From NCBI GenBank assembly GCA_016710935.1, contig JADJTY010000005.1:199478-263477 (forward strand): 64,000 nt of DNA, in the 5' to 3' direction. Positions 42,926-50,656 of the stretch are shown piece by piece (within the stretch, counting starts at the first letter, position 1; every line of letters begins with the position of its first letter). The DNA is from Chitinophagaceae bacterium (GTDB lineage: Bacteria; Bacteroidota; Bacteroidia; Chitinophagales; Chitinophagaceae). The position numbers were made by a program, and so were the translations under genes. The notes under the pieces were generated by a model. It worked only from the letters and a program-made list of their open reading frames with translations, ran no database searches and was not told the origin of the DNA.

Positions 42926-43774
42926 ATGATCAAAACAGGAGAATATAATATTTTAAAAGTAATACGTGAAGTGGATTTTGGCGTGTATTTAGATGACGGG
43001 GCCGAAGGTATATTGTTGCCCAAACGTTTTGTACCAGCAAATACCAAAATTGGCGATGAGGTAAAAGTGTTTTTATACCATGATGGAGAAGATAGGCTGA
43101 TTGCCACCACCCAACAGCCAAAAGGTGTTTTAGGAGATATTGTAAAACTAAGGGCAGTTAGTGTAACAGAACATGGTGCTTTCTTAGATAATGGTTTGAT
43201 GAAGGACCTGTTTGTTCCAAAATCGAAGCAGCAACTGAACATGATTCCCAATGGCGAGTACCTGGTAAAAATTTACCTGGATGAGCAAACGGGCAGATTA
43301 GCCGCCACTGAAAAATTAGAACCCTTTTTAAGCAACGAAGAATTGACGGTAAAAGAACTGGAAGTGGTTGACCTGATCGTTTACCGCCGTACCGATATTG
43401 GGTATGTATGCATCATTAACAACCAGCACACCGGTGTATTGCACCATAACGAAATTTACAGGAACATTACTGCCGGCGACCGGTTTACGGGCTTTATCAA
43501 AAAAATATATCCCGAAGATAAGGCCGGCGACCTGCGTTTCAGAATTGATCTGTCGGCAGGCAAACCCGGCTACAACCGTGTGGAAGATGAAACAGGAAAG
43601 ATACTCAGGCTTCTTAAAGAGAACGATGGTTTTTTACCTTACCACGACAAAAGCGACCCGGAAGCAATTTATTCGTTTTTTGGGATGAGTAAGAAGACGT
43701 TTAAAATGACAACGGGAAATCTTTACAAACAGCGAAAGATCAGTTTTGAGAAAGACGGGATAAGATTGTTGTGA
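42926..43774 (+). CDS. CvfB-like S1 RNA-binding protein
   Basis: From ATG 42926 (MIKTGEYNILKVIREVDFGV) the protein has 282 aa; an upstream ATG at 42845 would translate the repeat cluster. It contains three S1-like beta-barrel segments (about 1-65, 65-130, 145-210) and a C-terminal winged helix (FFGMSKKTFKMTTGNLYK). CvfB-type proteins bind RNA and affect virulence or stress expression in Firmicutes; the role in Bacteroidota is unknown. Confidence 0.85.
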   Translation: MIKTGEYNILKVIREVDFGVYLDDGAEGILLPKRFVPANTKIGDEVKVFLYHDGEDRLIATTQQPKGVLGDIVKLRAVSVTEHGAFLDNGLMKDLFVPKSKQQLNMIPNGEYLVKIYLDEQTGRLAATEKLEPFLSNEELTVKELEVVDLIVYRRTDIGYVCIINNQHTGVLHHNEIYRNITAGDRFTGFIKKIYPEDKAGDLRFRIDLSAGKPGYNRVEDETGKILRLLKENDGFLPYHDKSDPEAIYSFFGMSKKTFKMTTGNLYKQRKISFEKDGIRLL

Positions 43775-43968
43775 TTTTTTAATAATTACTTTCCGATACA
43801 GAAGATACAAGTTACTGATATATCAAGGGTTTCAGCCGATTGGGCAACAAATAGCCAACAAGATTAGCTAAACCAAGTGCAAACGCTGCACAAACAAGAG
43901 AAGAAAAATTATTGAGTGTAGAGAGTGCAAGTCCGCATCATAGCGTCTGCGAATGTAAGCATTACGTG

Positions 43969-44157
43969 TTATCGTAACTGCCGGGCAACAGTATCCTGTT
44001 GTAATCCCATGTACTGGCAGAACTCTTCAACAGTAACAACCTGGTGTTGTTGCTTCTTGAGATGCTCTTTAATCTTCTTAATAAGATTTCTGCCATACCT
44101 ATCGCTTCTTCCTGTGATGATCTGAATGTCCTTCGGATAAATACACAGTCTGTTCAT
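43969..44157 (-). CDS. Small HTH-like conserved protein
   Basis: 62 aa, MNRLCIYPKDIQIITGRSDR onward, with a predicted helix-turn-helix-like region (VTVEEFCQYMGLQQDTVARQ, about 41-60) and a very basic middle (IKKIKEHLKKQQHQ). Sequence character is that of a compact DNA-binding protein. It is divergent from the 252-aa gene at 44401, with about 240 nt between, so it may regulate it. I recall related short proteins in Bacteroidota but no named function. Confidence 0.6.
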   Translation of the reverse strand: MNRLCIYPKDIQIITGRSDRYGRNLIKKIKEHLKKQQHQVVTVEEFCQYMGLQQDTVARQLR

Positions 44158-44304
44158 TAATCAAATAACTTTTTCATACACTATCCATACTTCGGCTATG
44201 GCTTTGATATGAGTAATCCATAGCAAAGATAATCATTTTTTGAAGGCGGTAAAATGGTGTTAGTTGGAATAATGTGGAATAAACGGAACGGATGACCTTG
44301 CACA

Positions 44305-44336
44305 TTTGTTGAGGCTTTATTGTCAATCTATTTTTG
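44305..44336 (+). promoter_or_regulatory. Consensus Bacteroidetes promoter for the 252-aa gene
   Basis: TTTG (44305-44308), 20 nt, TATTTTTG (44329-44336): both elements are exact and the spacing is in the normal range. It is one of the best promoters in the window. The leader is about 60 nt, rich in A and T. Confidence 0.7.
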
Positions 44337-44400
44337 TTTTCAAATGCTGATAACACAGCAACAAATTGAAACAAATTATTAACCCAATAAATTTTTTACA

Positions 44401-45159
44401 ATGGCTAAGCAAAAAGGAATTATCAAATTAGATGGCACAATCGGTGGCATAACTTTTTACAAGACAACAGAGGACGGTTATCTGGCAAGAGAAAAAGGCG
44501 GAGTATCTGCTGACAAAATTGCCAATGATCCTGCATTTCAAAGAACCCGTGAAAACGGTGAAGAATTTGGAAGAGCCGGAAAAGCTGGAAAGCTTTTGCG
44601 TAATTCAATCCGGGCAATGTTACAGAACGCATCTGACAGCCGGATGGTTGGTCGTCTAACTCAGAAAATGGTTGAAGTAATCCAGGAAGACATTACCAAT
44701 CCCCGTGGCCAACGTAATGTGATTGATGGCGAAGCCGAATTGCTGGAAGGATTTGAGTTTAACATCAGTGGTAAACTCGGAACTACCCTTTACGCACCAT
44801 TCACCGGAACCATTGACAGGGTGGCCGGTACACTTACCGCAAATATTCCTGCATTCGTTCCCATCAACATGCTTGCAGCGCCAGGTGGTTCTACCCATTT
44901 CAAAATTGTTTCTGCCGGTGCAGAGGTTGATTTTGAAAATGAAACCTTTGTAATGGATGCACAGGCAACTGCTGTGTTACCCTGGGATTCTGCCGCAACT
45001 GCAGTAATCACCCTTGTAAACACTGTTACTGCCAACAGTACACATCCTTTGTTCCTTGCATTAGGAATTGAGTTTTACCAGGAAGTTAACGGACAAATGT
45101 ATCCTTTGAAAAACGGTGCATTTAATCCACTGTCACTGGTGAAAGTGTCCGGCCTGTAA
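44401..45159 (+). CDS. Unrecognised 252-aa accessory protein
   Basis: The N-terminus MAKQKGIIKLDGTIGGITFY and the following KTTEDGYLAREKGGV region are basic and glycine-rich, then a helical segment (about 35-105, ENGEEFGRAGKAGKLLRNSI) and a beta-rich C-terminal half (about 110-252) of Ig- or jelly-roll-like character. No signal peptide, membrane segment or catalytic motif is visible. It has a full consensus promoter, sits in the accessory island and is divergent from a small HTH gene. I recall related proteins in other Bacteroidota but know no function; a phage-type structural or surface protein is possible. Confidence 0.75.
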   Translation: MAKQKGIIKLDGTIGGITFYKTTEDGYLAREKGGVSADKIANDPAFQRTRENGEEFGRAGKAGKLLRNSIRAMLQNASDSRMVGRLTQKMVEVIQEDITNPRGQRNVIDGEAELLEGFEFNISGKLGTTLYAPFTGTIDRVAGTLTANIPAFVPINMLAAPGGSTHFKIVSAGAEVDFENETFVMDAQATAVLPWDSAATAVITLVNTVTANSTHPLFLALGIEFYQEVNGQMYPLKNGAFNPLSLVKVSGL

Positions 45160-45245
45160 AAGTCGGGGTAAGATAAATGTATTCGTGAAATATTTTCCCG
45201 AGTCAACTAAAGCAAACAATTTTTATAACAATTAAATTTAAAGCC

Positions 45246-45296
45246 ATGTTAAGCGGAGTATTAGATTTCATTGCCTCAGTAATAAATTTATTCTGA
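45246..45296 (+). CDS. Possible 16-aa amphipathic peptide
   Basis: MLSGVLDFIASVINLF, then TGA. The sequence would form one amphipathic helix with Ser3, Asp7, Ser11 and Asn14 on a single face and Leu/Ile/Val/Phe elsewhere. It lies 86 nt after the 252-aa gene and before the terminator at 45351, so it is transcribed if that gene is. It resembles phenol-soluble-modulin-like or membrane-active microproteins in pattern only. Confidence 0.3.
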   Translation: MLSGVLDFIASVINLF

Positions 45297-45350
45297 GCTA
45301 ATTTTTGAAATTACCTGAACATCTTTGTTCATTCTTCAGTTCAAAAAATG

Positions 45351-45375
45351 GCCCCGCCTTTCGGCGGGGCTTTTG
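45351..45375. terminator. Bidirectional terminator
   Basis: GCCCCGCC (45351-45358), TTTC, GGCGGGGC (45363-45370), then TTTTG. It closes the plus-strand unit and lies directly at the end of the convergent DUF6876 gene. Confidence 0.85.
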
Positions 45376-45377
45376 CT

Positions 45378-45728
45378 TTAGTATTCACCCGGCAACATCA
45401 GGCAGCCATCCACCAGCCAAAGCGTGGCAAGATCATAAGGAAAATCACTGAAGGGGATTTCCTGACTTGTTACTTTGTTGTGGTTTCCATCTGTTGCAAG
45501 AATTGTAAAGGCATTGTCCTTTACTCTCTTTAAATCCCACACCTGGAAGCGTTCAAGGTTAATATCCCTGTGGCATTGGTGGCTTATGATTAAATCTATC
45601 AGCCAGTAAGCACCGCAGCCTTCTGCCAACTCCTTCACACCATCTGTATAAAGAATCAATGAAGGCTTGTGGCAAAAGAAATTTTCTGAACCGTTGTGAG
45701 AACCGAAGAAGTGATTTGCATTTTTCAT
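45378..45728 (-). CDS. DUF6876-family protein
   Basis: 116 aa with the DUF6876 pattern: an aromatic N-terminal segment (NHFFGSHNGSENFF), LYTDGVKELAEGCGAYWLID (about 27-46), FQVWDLKRVKDNAFTILATD and the closing FPYDLATLWLVDGCLMLPGEY. Members are small cytoplasmic proteins found in phages and conjugative elements of many Gram-negatives; function unknown. It marks this stretch as accessory DNA. Confidence 0.75.
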   Translation of the reverse strand: MKNANHFFGSHNGSENFFCHKPSLILYTDGVKELAEGCGAYWLIDLIISHQCHRDINLERFQVWDLKRVKDNAFTILATDGNHNKVTSQEIPFSDFPYDLATLWLVDGCLMLPGEY

Positions 45729-46778
45729 CTTAATAAAATTTATTTTAAAAGAAAAAAGGAAAAAAAAGAAAGCAGTTGCATCAGCAATGCAGATAAAAAA
45801 ACCAAAAGCAGAAGCCGCATAAATGATGGCTATGTGCGATGGGGCTGTGTTTATGGCGGCTGTCTTTTTGTTTTTTTTACAGGCTTTGTGCGGTTGCCTG
45901 CATTGGTATTTTTGCGGCCTTTTTTTATACTTTGTTCTTTTGGATGGTTTCCTGATTAATGGATCAATTTGGTTTCAAAATTTTCCTGATGTATTTCTGC
46001 CTTTTGTTGTTAATGAAAATCAACTGTTCACTTCCTGCTGTCACTGCTGACCAGCGCCCCCCACTGCGCCCTTGGCTTGCTGGGTGAGGGCGGGAATGGC
46101 CGCCCCGACTTAAAAGTGCAGCGTAGCGGAACGGCGAGGGGCGGCCATGAAGCCCGCAACACAACGTGGCTAATTTTTGTGTGGTCAGGCATAGCGAAGC
46201 TATAAGCAAGGATTTCACACAAAAACAACTCATAGGGCTGTGCCAGTGCAGCAAGACAACAGCAGGGGGCGCATAGGGAGCAGGCGGTTTTTGCGATGGC
46301 ATTTGTGTTCAGGATAAACCGCCGTAGCGACCGTGCTAAAAATGTGGAGGAGGCTTTTTTATTTTTTTTACTACAGAAAGGCGTAGCCACCATAACTGAA
46401 AAAATAAAAAAATAGCCGACGGACTGCGGGGCAGCGAAGGGTTAGCAAAACCATGACAAAAACGGCGAAGCCTTTTTGGCATGTGTTTTTTTCTTCGAGC
46501 CGCTGCAACCGCAGACAACTTAGCCCGGCTTAATTAGGGCTATAGAACGAAGTGGCATAGCCCGCAATAGAAACTGCTTGCAGACAATATTAAGAAGCGT
46601 TGGTTGCAGCGATACGCAAATAAAATAATTGGTGAGGAACGAGCCGTTATTTTTTTGCGTTTGGCTGCGGTGGGGTTTTCAATTGCAGCTATTGGAGGAA
46701 CGACAATTGCTGCAATTGTCTTCGAGGGATAAAGTGTTCCCGGCCACTTCTGCCCTATCAAGCAATTTCTATCAAAAC
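45729..46778. other. Hairpin-rich region without a convincing gene
   Basis: No frame here looks protein-like. GC rises sharply between about 46030 and 46320 and inverted repeats are dense: ATGGCCGCCCC/GGGGCGGCCAT (46096-46106/46138-46148), TTTTTGTGTG/CACACAAAAA (46174-46183/46216-46225) enclosing ATAGC-GAA-GCTAT (46191-46203), GGCGGTTT/AAACCGCC (46283-46290/46316-46323), TAGCCC/GGGCTA (46521-46526/46537-46542). It could be a structured RNA, a transfer origin, or decayed mobile DNA. Confidence 0.6.
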
Positions 46779-46799
46779 AAAAAAAAGCCCCGAAGGGCT
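46779..46799 (-). terminator. UUCG-tetraloop terminator (minus strand)
   Basis: On the minus strand: AGCCC-TTCG-GGGCT followed by seven T. A textbook intrinsic terminator 4 nt below the stop of the 49-aa frame at 46804, which strongly implies that a minus-strand gene ends here. Confidence 0.85.
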
Positions 46800-46803
46800 A
46801 AAA

Positions 46804-46953
46804 CTAAGGAAGCATTGCTAACCAACGCTTAGAACCTGGAGGCGGATAACGATAACGACCAATAACAACGCCATGACTGACATAAATATGCCAACCATTA
46901 GCAGCACAAACCCAAACCTGACAAGAAGCAGTGTAACAGAATAAATGATACAT
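46804..46953 (-). CDS. 49-aa small protein with its own terminator
   Basis: A short frame from ATG 46953: MYHLFCYTASCQVWVCAANG, then HIYVSHGVVIGRYRYPPP and GSKRWLAMLP to the stop. It ends 4 nt before a strong terminator on the same strand, uses T-ending codons as a real Bacteroidota gene would, and its composition (Trp, Tyr, Cys, Pro) is not random. It has no signal peptide and I recognise no family. Confidence 0.45.
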   Translation of the reverse strand: MYHLFCYTASCQVWVCAANGWHIYVSHGVVIGRYRYPPPGSKRWLAMLP

Positions 46954-47523
46954 AACATAAAATTTTAAAAATGATAAAATAAATATGTAGCATCACCACG
47001 GCCTAAGTCCAAACAAAAACCAAATAAAAACCATAGTACTACTGTTGAAAATCTTTGCTGAAGCCTTATTTTTATTTTTTTACAGATAGACTTTTCTATC
47101 ACCGAACAGTAAGTAAAAAATAAAAAAAAGAGAGAGGGTGAGATACTGTTGAGCCGACTTGTTTAGCCTGGTTTATTTGATTTTTTTTTGGCTGGCCGTA
47201 ACTTTGTGTAATATTTGTTTTTGATTTCCACCCGAAGCCCACTGTTGCGGATTCTAAAAGTTGCTTCGATTCATTAATGCCCAGTTACTGAATTAAAATC
47301 TGTTATTACTGATGTTGGGTGCGATGGTTTGCAGCTTCCCGGTCAAGGCTTGTGGGTGGCTTAGGGATGCTACCGTTGTGCCAAGCGAAGGAAAATGTTC
47401 GTTGCTGTAAGGCTACCGACCGAAGGAGCAAGGAAGTGTAGTTTACGGAACGGACGAATTGAAATGAGGGAGGTTGCCTGAAAGCATTACAATACTTGTC
47501 TTTTACACCCAATTGATGAGGTA
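46954..47523. other. Gene-poor end of the accessory island
   Basis: About 570 nt with no convincing frame, between the 49-aa gene and the P-ATPase gene. The part 47330-47470 is purine-rich and GC-richer than its surroundings, similar in character to 46.0-46.5 kb. No terminator was seen after the P-ATPase stop. Confidence 0.5.
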
Positions 47524-49446
47524 TTATACTTTCATTCTTTGTATCCTCACAGCATTTAAAATTGCCAATAACGCTACACCTACATCAGCAATAACTGCTT
47601 CCCATAAAGTAGCAATACCACCTGCACCCAAGATTAATACAATGACTTTTATTACCATTGCGATTGTTATGTTCTGCCAAACTATGCTTCTTGTGATTTT
47701 ACCAATCTTAATGGCTGTAACAATTTTGGAGGGCTGGTCGTTCTGAATAACTATATCGGCTGTTTCAATAGTGGCATCACTCCCTAACCCACCCATTGCT
47801 ATGCCTGCATCTGCCAAGGCAACAACCGGTGCATCATTTACACCATCGCCAACAAAGGCAATATGTTTACCTGCATCTTTAAGCTGCTGCACTTTCTCCA
47901 CTTTTCCTTCCGGCAATAAATCACCATATGCTTCATCAATACCAACTGTTTTTGCCACTTCATCTACTACAGATTGTTTATCGCCTGAAAGCATTACCGT
48001 TTTTATTTTCAGGTCATGCATGTCTTTAATTGCTTGTACAGCATCTTCTTTAATTTCATCAGCGATGGTAATGTAACCTGTGTATTGATTGTTGACGGCA
48101 ACGACAACTATTGTGTCAACAATTGTTTCAAGGTCTGAAGGATAACTAATGCTGTATTTCTTCAACAGTTTTATATTGCCTGCAAGTACATTTTTACCTT
48201 CAACTTTTCCTTTTAGCCCATGTCCTGAAATTTCTTCAACATCTTCAGTTTTTACGCCGTTGGTAGTATCCCCTGCATAATCTGTGATGGCTTTGGCAAT
48301 CGGATGTGTGGAGTTCTTTTCTAAGGCAGCAGTAAGTTTTATTAATTCTTTTTCATCAATTCTATTGGCTACAACTTTCTGTACTTTAAAAACTCCTTTT
48401 GTAAGCGTCCCTGTCTTGTCCATCACAACTGCATTAATTTTTGTCATTACATCCAAAAAATTGCCTCCTTTAAACAAGATGCCGTGCCGGGATGCCAAAC
48501 CAATACCTCCAAAATATCCTAATGGAATAGACACAACCAATGCACAAGGACAACTGATAACCAAAAATACCAATGCCCTGTAAAACCATGTTTGAAAAAC
48601 ATAGTCGGCTACAAAGAAGTAAGGAACAAAACAAACTGCAATGGCTAAGAAAAATACAATAGGCGTATAGACTTTTGCAAAACGACTGATAAATAATTGT
48701 GTTTGTGATTTTCTTGCCGTTGCATCCTGTACCATTTCTAAAATCTTACTCAGCTTGCTGTCTTTAAACAATGATTTTACTTTTATTTCAGCAACAGTAT
48801 TCAGGTTTATCATCCCGGCAAAAATAGCTTCCCCTTTATACTTTGTATCAGGTTTACTTTCGCCGGTTAGTGCTGCGGTGTTGAAGGAAGCATTTTCTGA
48901 AAGCAGTTCACCATCAAGGGCAACCTTCTCACCGGGTTTTACCTGTATGGTTTCATTTAATTCTACAATGGATGGATCTGCAATAAGCGGGGCATTATTT
49001 CTTATTACGGTTACTTCATCCGGTCTTATATCCAGTAGTGCTTTGATGCTCCGTTTTGCATTGTTTACCGCTGCATCCTGAAACCATTCGCCAATCTGGT
49101 AAAATACCATTACGGCTACGCCTTCTTCATATTCGCCAATAATAAATGCTCCGATTGTAGCCACACTCATCAATACAAACTCATTAAAAATATCGCCCCG
49201 TTTTGATTTACGAAAGGCAAGGTCTAATACTTTTCTTCCTGCAAGCAGATAGGCAATGGCATTTATTATGAACGATGCTATTTCGGATAATTTAATTTTG
49301 AAAGCATACTCCAATACTAATAACACTATTAAAATGAAAAGTGCCAATAGCAAATCCCAATGTGTTTTCCAGCCGGATTTCTCCGATTGAAGCTCTTCAT
49401 CGTGATTGTGATCATGCAAGTCTGTATTATTTCCGTTATTTTCCAT
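47524..49446 (-). CDS. Zn/Cd/Co-type P1B ATPase
   Basis: 640 aa: His-rich N-terminus (DLHDHNHDEE) in place of an HMA domain, eight membrane helices, the actuator LTGESKPD, metal-binding SCPCALVVSIPLGYFG, phosphorylation site DKTGTLT, SGHGLKG and GDGVNDAP. The CPC motif and overall sequence fit the ZntA/CadA group that exports Zn, Cd or Pb from the cytoplasm. It is the last gene of the long minus-strand metal cluster, 8 nt after czcB. Confidence 0.9.
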   Translation of the reverse strand: MENNGNNTDLHDHNHDEELQSEKSGWKTHWDLLLALFILIVLLVLEYAFKIKLSEIASFIINAIAYLLAGRKVLDLAFRKSKRGDIFNEFVLMSVATIGAFIIGEYEEGVAVMVFYQIGEWFQDAAVNNAKRSIKALLDIRPDEVTVIRNNAPLIADPSIVELNETIQVKPGEKVALDGELLSENASFNTAALTGESKPDTKYKGEAIFAGMINLNTVAEIKVKSLFKDSKLSKILEMVQDATARKSQTQLFISRFAKVYTPIVFFLAIAVCFVPYFFVADYVFQTWFYRALVFLVISCPCALVVSIPLGYFGGIGLASRHGILFKGGNFLDVMTKINAVVMDKTGTLTKGVFKVQKVVANRIDEKELIKLTAALEKNSTHPIAKAITDYAGDTTNGVKTEDVEEISGHGLKGKVEGKNVLAGNIKLLKKYSISYPSDLETIVDTIVVVAVNNQYTGYITIADEIKEDAVQAIKDMHDLKIKTVMLSGDKQSVVDEVAKTVGIDEAYGDLLPEGKVEKVQQLKDAGKHIAFVGDGVNDAPVVALADAGIAMGGLGSDATIETADIVIQNDQPSKIVTAIKIGKITRSIVWQNITIAMVIKVIVLILGAGGIATLWEAVIADVGVALLAILNAVRIQRMKV

Positions 49447-49454
49447 AATGATTA

Positions 49455-50648
49455 TTAATCGCTGTGTCCTTCTGTATTTGTTTGTTTTGCCAAAATAAAA
49501 AACGAACCTTTTATTACCACTTTAGCGCCAGCAGGAATATCTTTTAATAAAGTGATTTCACTGTAACCAACATCACTTGTTCCTTTTACTACTGGAATTC
49601 TTTTAAAATGAGTTTCATTCTTCTTGGTATCCACTGAGTCAACTATAAAAATGAAATCCTGTCCCTGAAAGTTTACGATGGCATCAGTTGGTATGGCCGG
49701 TAAAGTGGCCTGATCAAGGCTGATGTTTGCTGTTATGTTCATCCCGTCAATCAAACCTGTTTTATCACCTTTTACCATAGCATGTACCGAAATGGCTTTA
49801 CTTTCATTCTCAAAGGAAGAACCCAATGAAAATATTTCTGCATCGTACTCTTTTCCGGGATTATTGGTTACTGTAAAATGTATGGTTTGTTTGTTTTTTA
49901 TTTTGGGTAAATCTTTTTCATACACAAACAAATCAAGATGAAGCCTGCTATTATCAACTACTTCTGCAACCACTGTACTAAGATCTACATAAGCTCCCAT
50001 TTTTACATTTACATTGCTTACTATACCGCTGATCGGGCTTCGCACGGCTAAAACAGAAATCAACCTGCCGTTTGAAAGTGAAGCTGTGCTGATGCCCATT
50101 AATTGTATCTGTTGCTGTAAAGAAGAACGTCTTGTTCTCAATGATTTTAATTCTGCATCGGCAGCCTGTAGATTTTTTAATGCCCCTGCATTACCGGCAT
50201 TTAATTCTTTCTGACGGTTGTATTCCTGTTCAGCCAGTACAATTCTTGAATTAACAGATAGGTATTCACTCTGCACCTGTATAAATTCCGGATTGGAAAT
50301 GGTTGCTATGGTTTGCCCTCTTGAAACACTATTGCCCGGCTGTACCAGCAATGATTTTATCACTCCGCTGTACACCGAATTGATGCTTGCCTTATTTTGA
50401 TTAGGCACTTTAAGCACACCATTTGTTTTAAGCGAAGCCGTTAACTGCTTCTGTTCGATGGAACCAAATTCAATGCCGATGGTTTTTATCTGATCAGCAG
50501 TTAATGTTGCTTCATCAGGATTTGCATGTTCATCAACATGTGTTTCTGTTTCAGGCGAAGCGGTTTCTGTCTTGTCTTTACTTCCGCAGGAAACAAAGAA
50601 AATAGATGCAGCACAAAGCGTAAAAATGATGACTGATTTATTTTTCAT
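49455..50648 (-). CDS. czcB: RND efflux periplasmic adaptor CzcB-like lipoprotein
   Basis: 397 aa with a lipoprotein signal (FFVSCGSKDK, lipidated Cys at about 21), His-containing acidic linker (ETHVDEHANPDEATLTADQ), barrel-sandwich halves (GVIKSLLVQPGNSVSRGQTI, then IRSPISGIVSNVNVKMGAY-like region), coiled coil between them and a membrane-proximal C-terminal domain. It bridges the CzcA pump and the outer-membrane channel. Directly downstream of czcA (8 nt). Confidence 0.9.
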   Translation of the reverse strand: MKNKSVIIFTLCAASIFFVSCGSKDKTETASPETETHVDEHANPDEATLTADQIKTIGIEFGSIEQKQLTASLKTNGVLKVPNQNKASINSVYSGVIKSLLVQPGNSVSRGQTIATISNPEFIQVQSEYLSVNSRIVLAEQEYNRQKELNAGNAGALKNLQAADAELKSLRTRRSSLQQQIQLMGISTASLSNGRLISVLAVRSPISGIVSNVNVKMGAYVDLSTVVAEVVDNSRLHLDLFVYEKDLPKIKNKQTIHFTVTNNPGKEYDAEIFSLGSSFENESKAISVHAMVKGDKTGLIDGMNITANISLDQATLPAIPTDAIVNFQGQDFIFIVDSVDTKKNETHFKRIPVVKGTSDVGYSEITLLKDIPAGAKVVIKGSFFILAKQTNTEGHSD

Positions 50649-50656
50649 AAAAGAAA

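Noticed and set aside
45823..46050. 75-aa hydrophobic plus-strand frame
   Set aside because: Cys/Phe-rich with no clear start context; it runs into the GC-rich hairpin region. A small membrane protein is not excluded but unsupported.
47306..47512. 68-aa minus-strand frame at the island edge
   Set aside because: No family feature, and the base composition continues the non-coding stretch.
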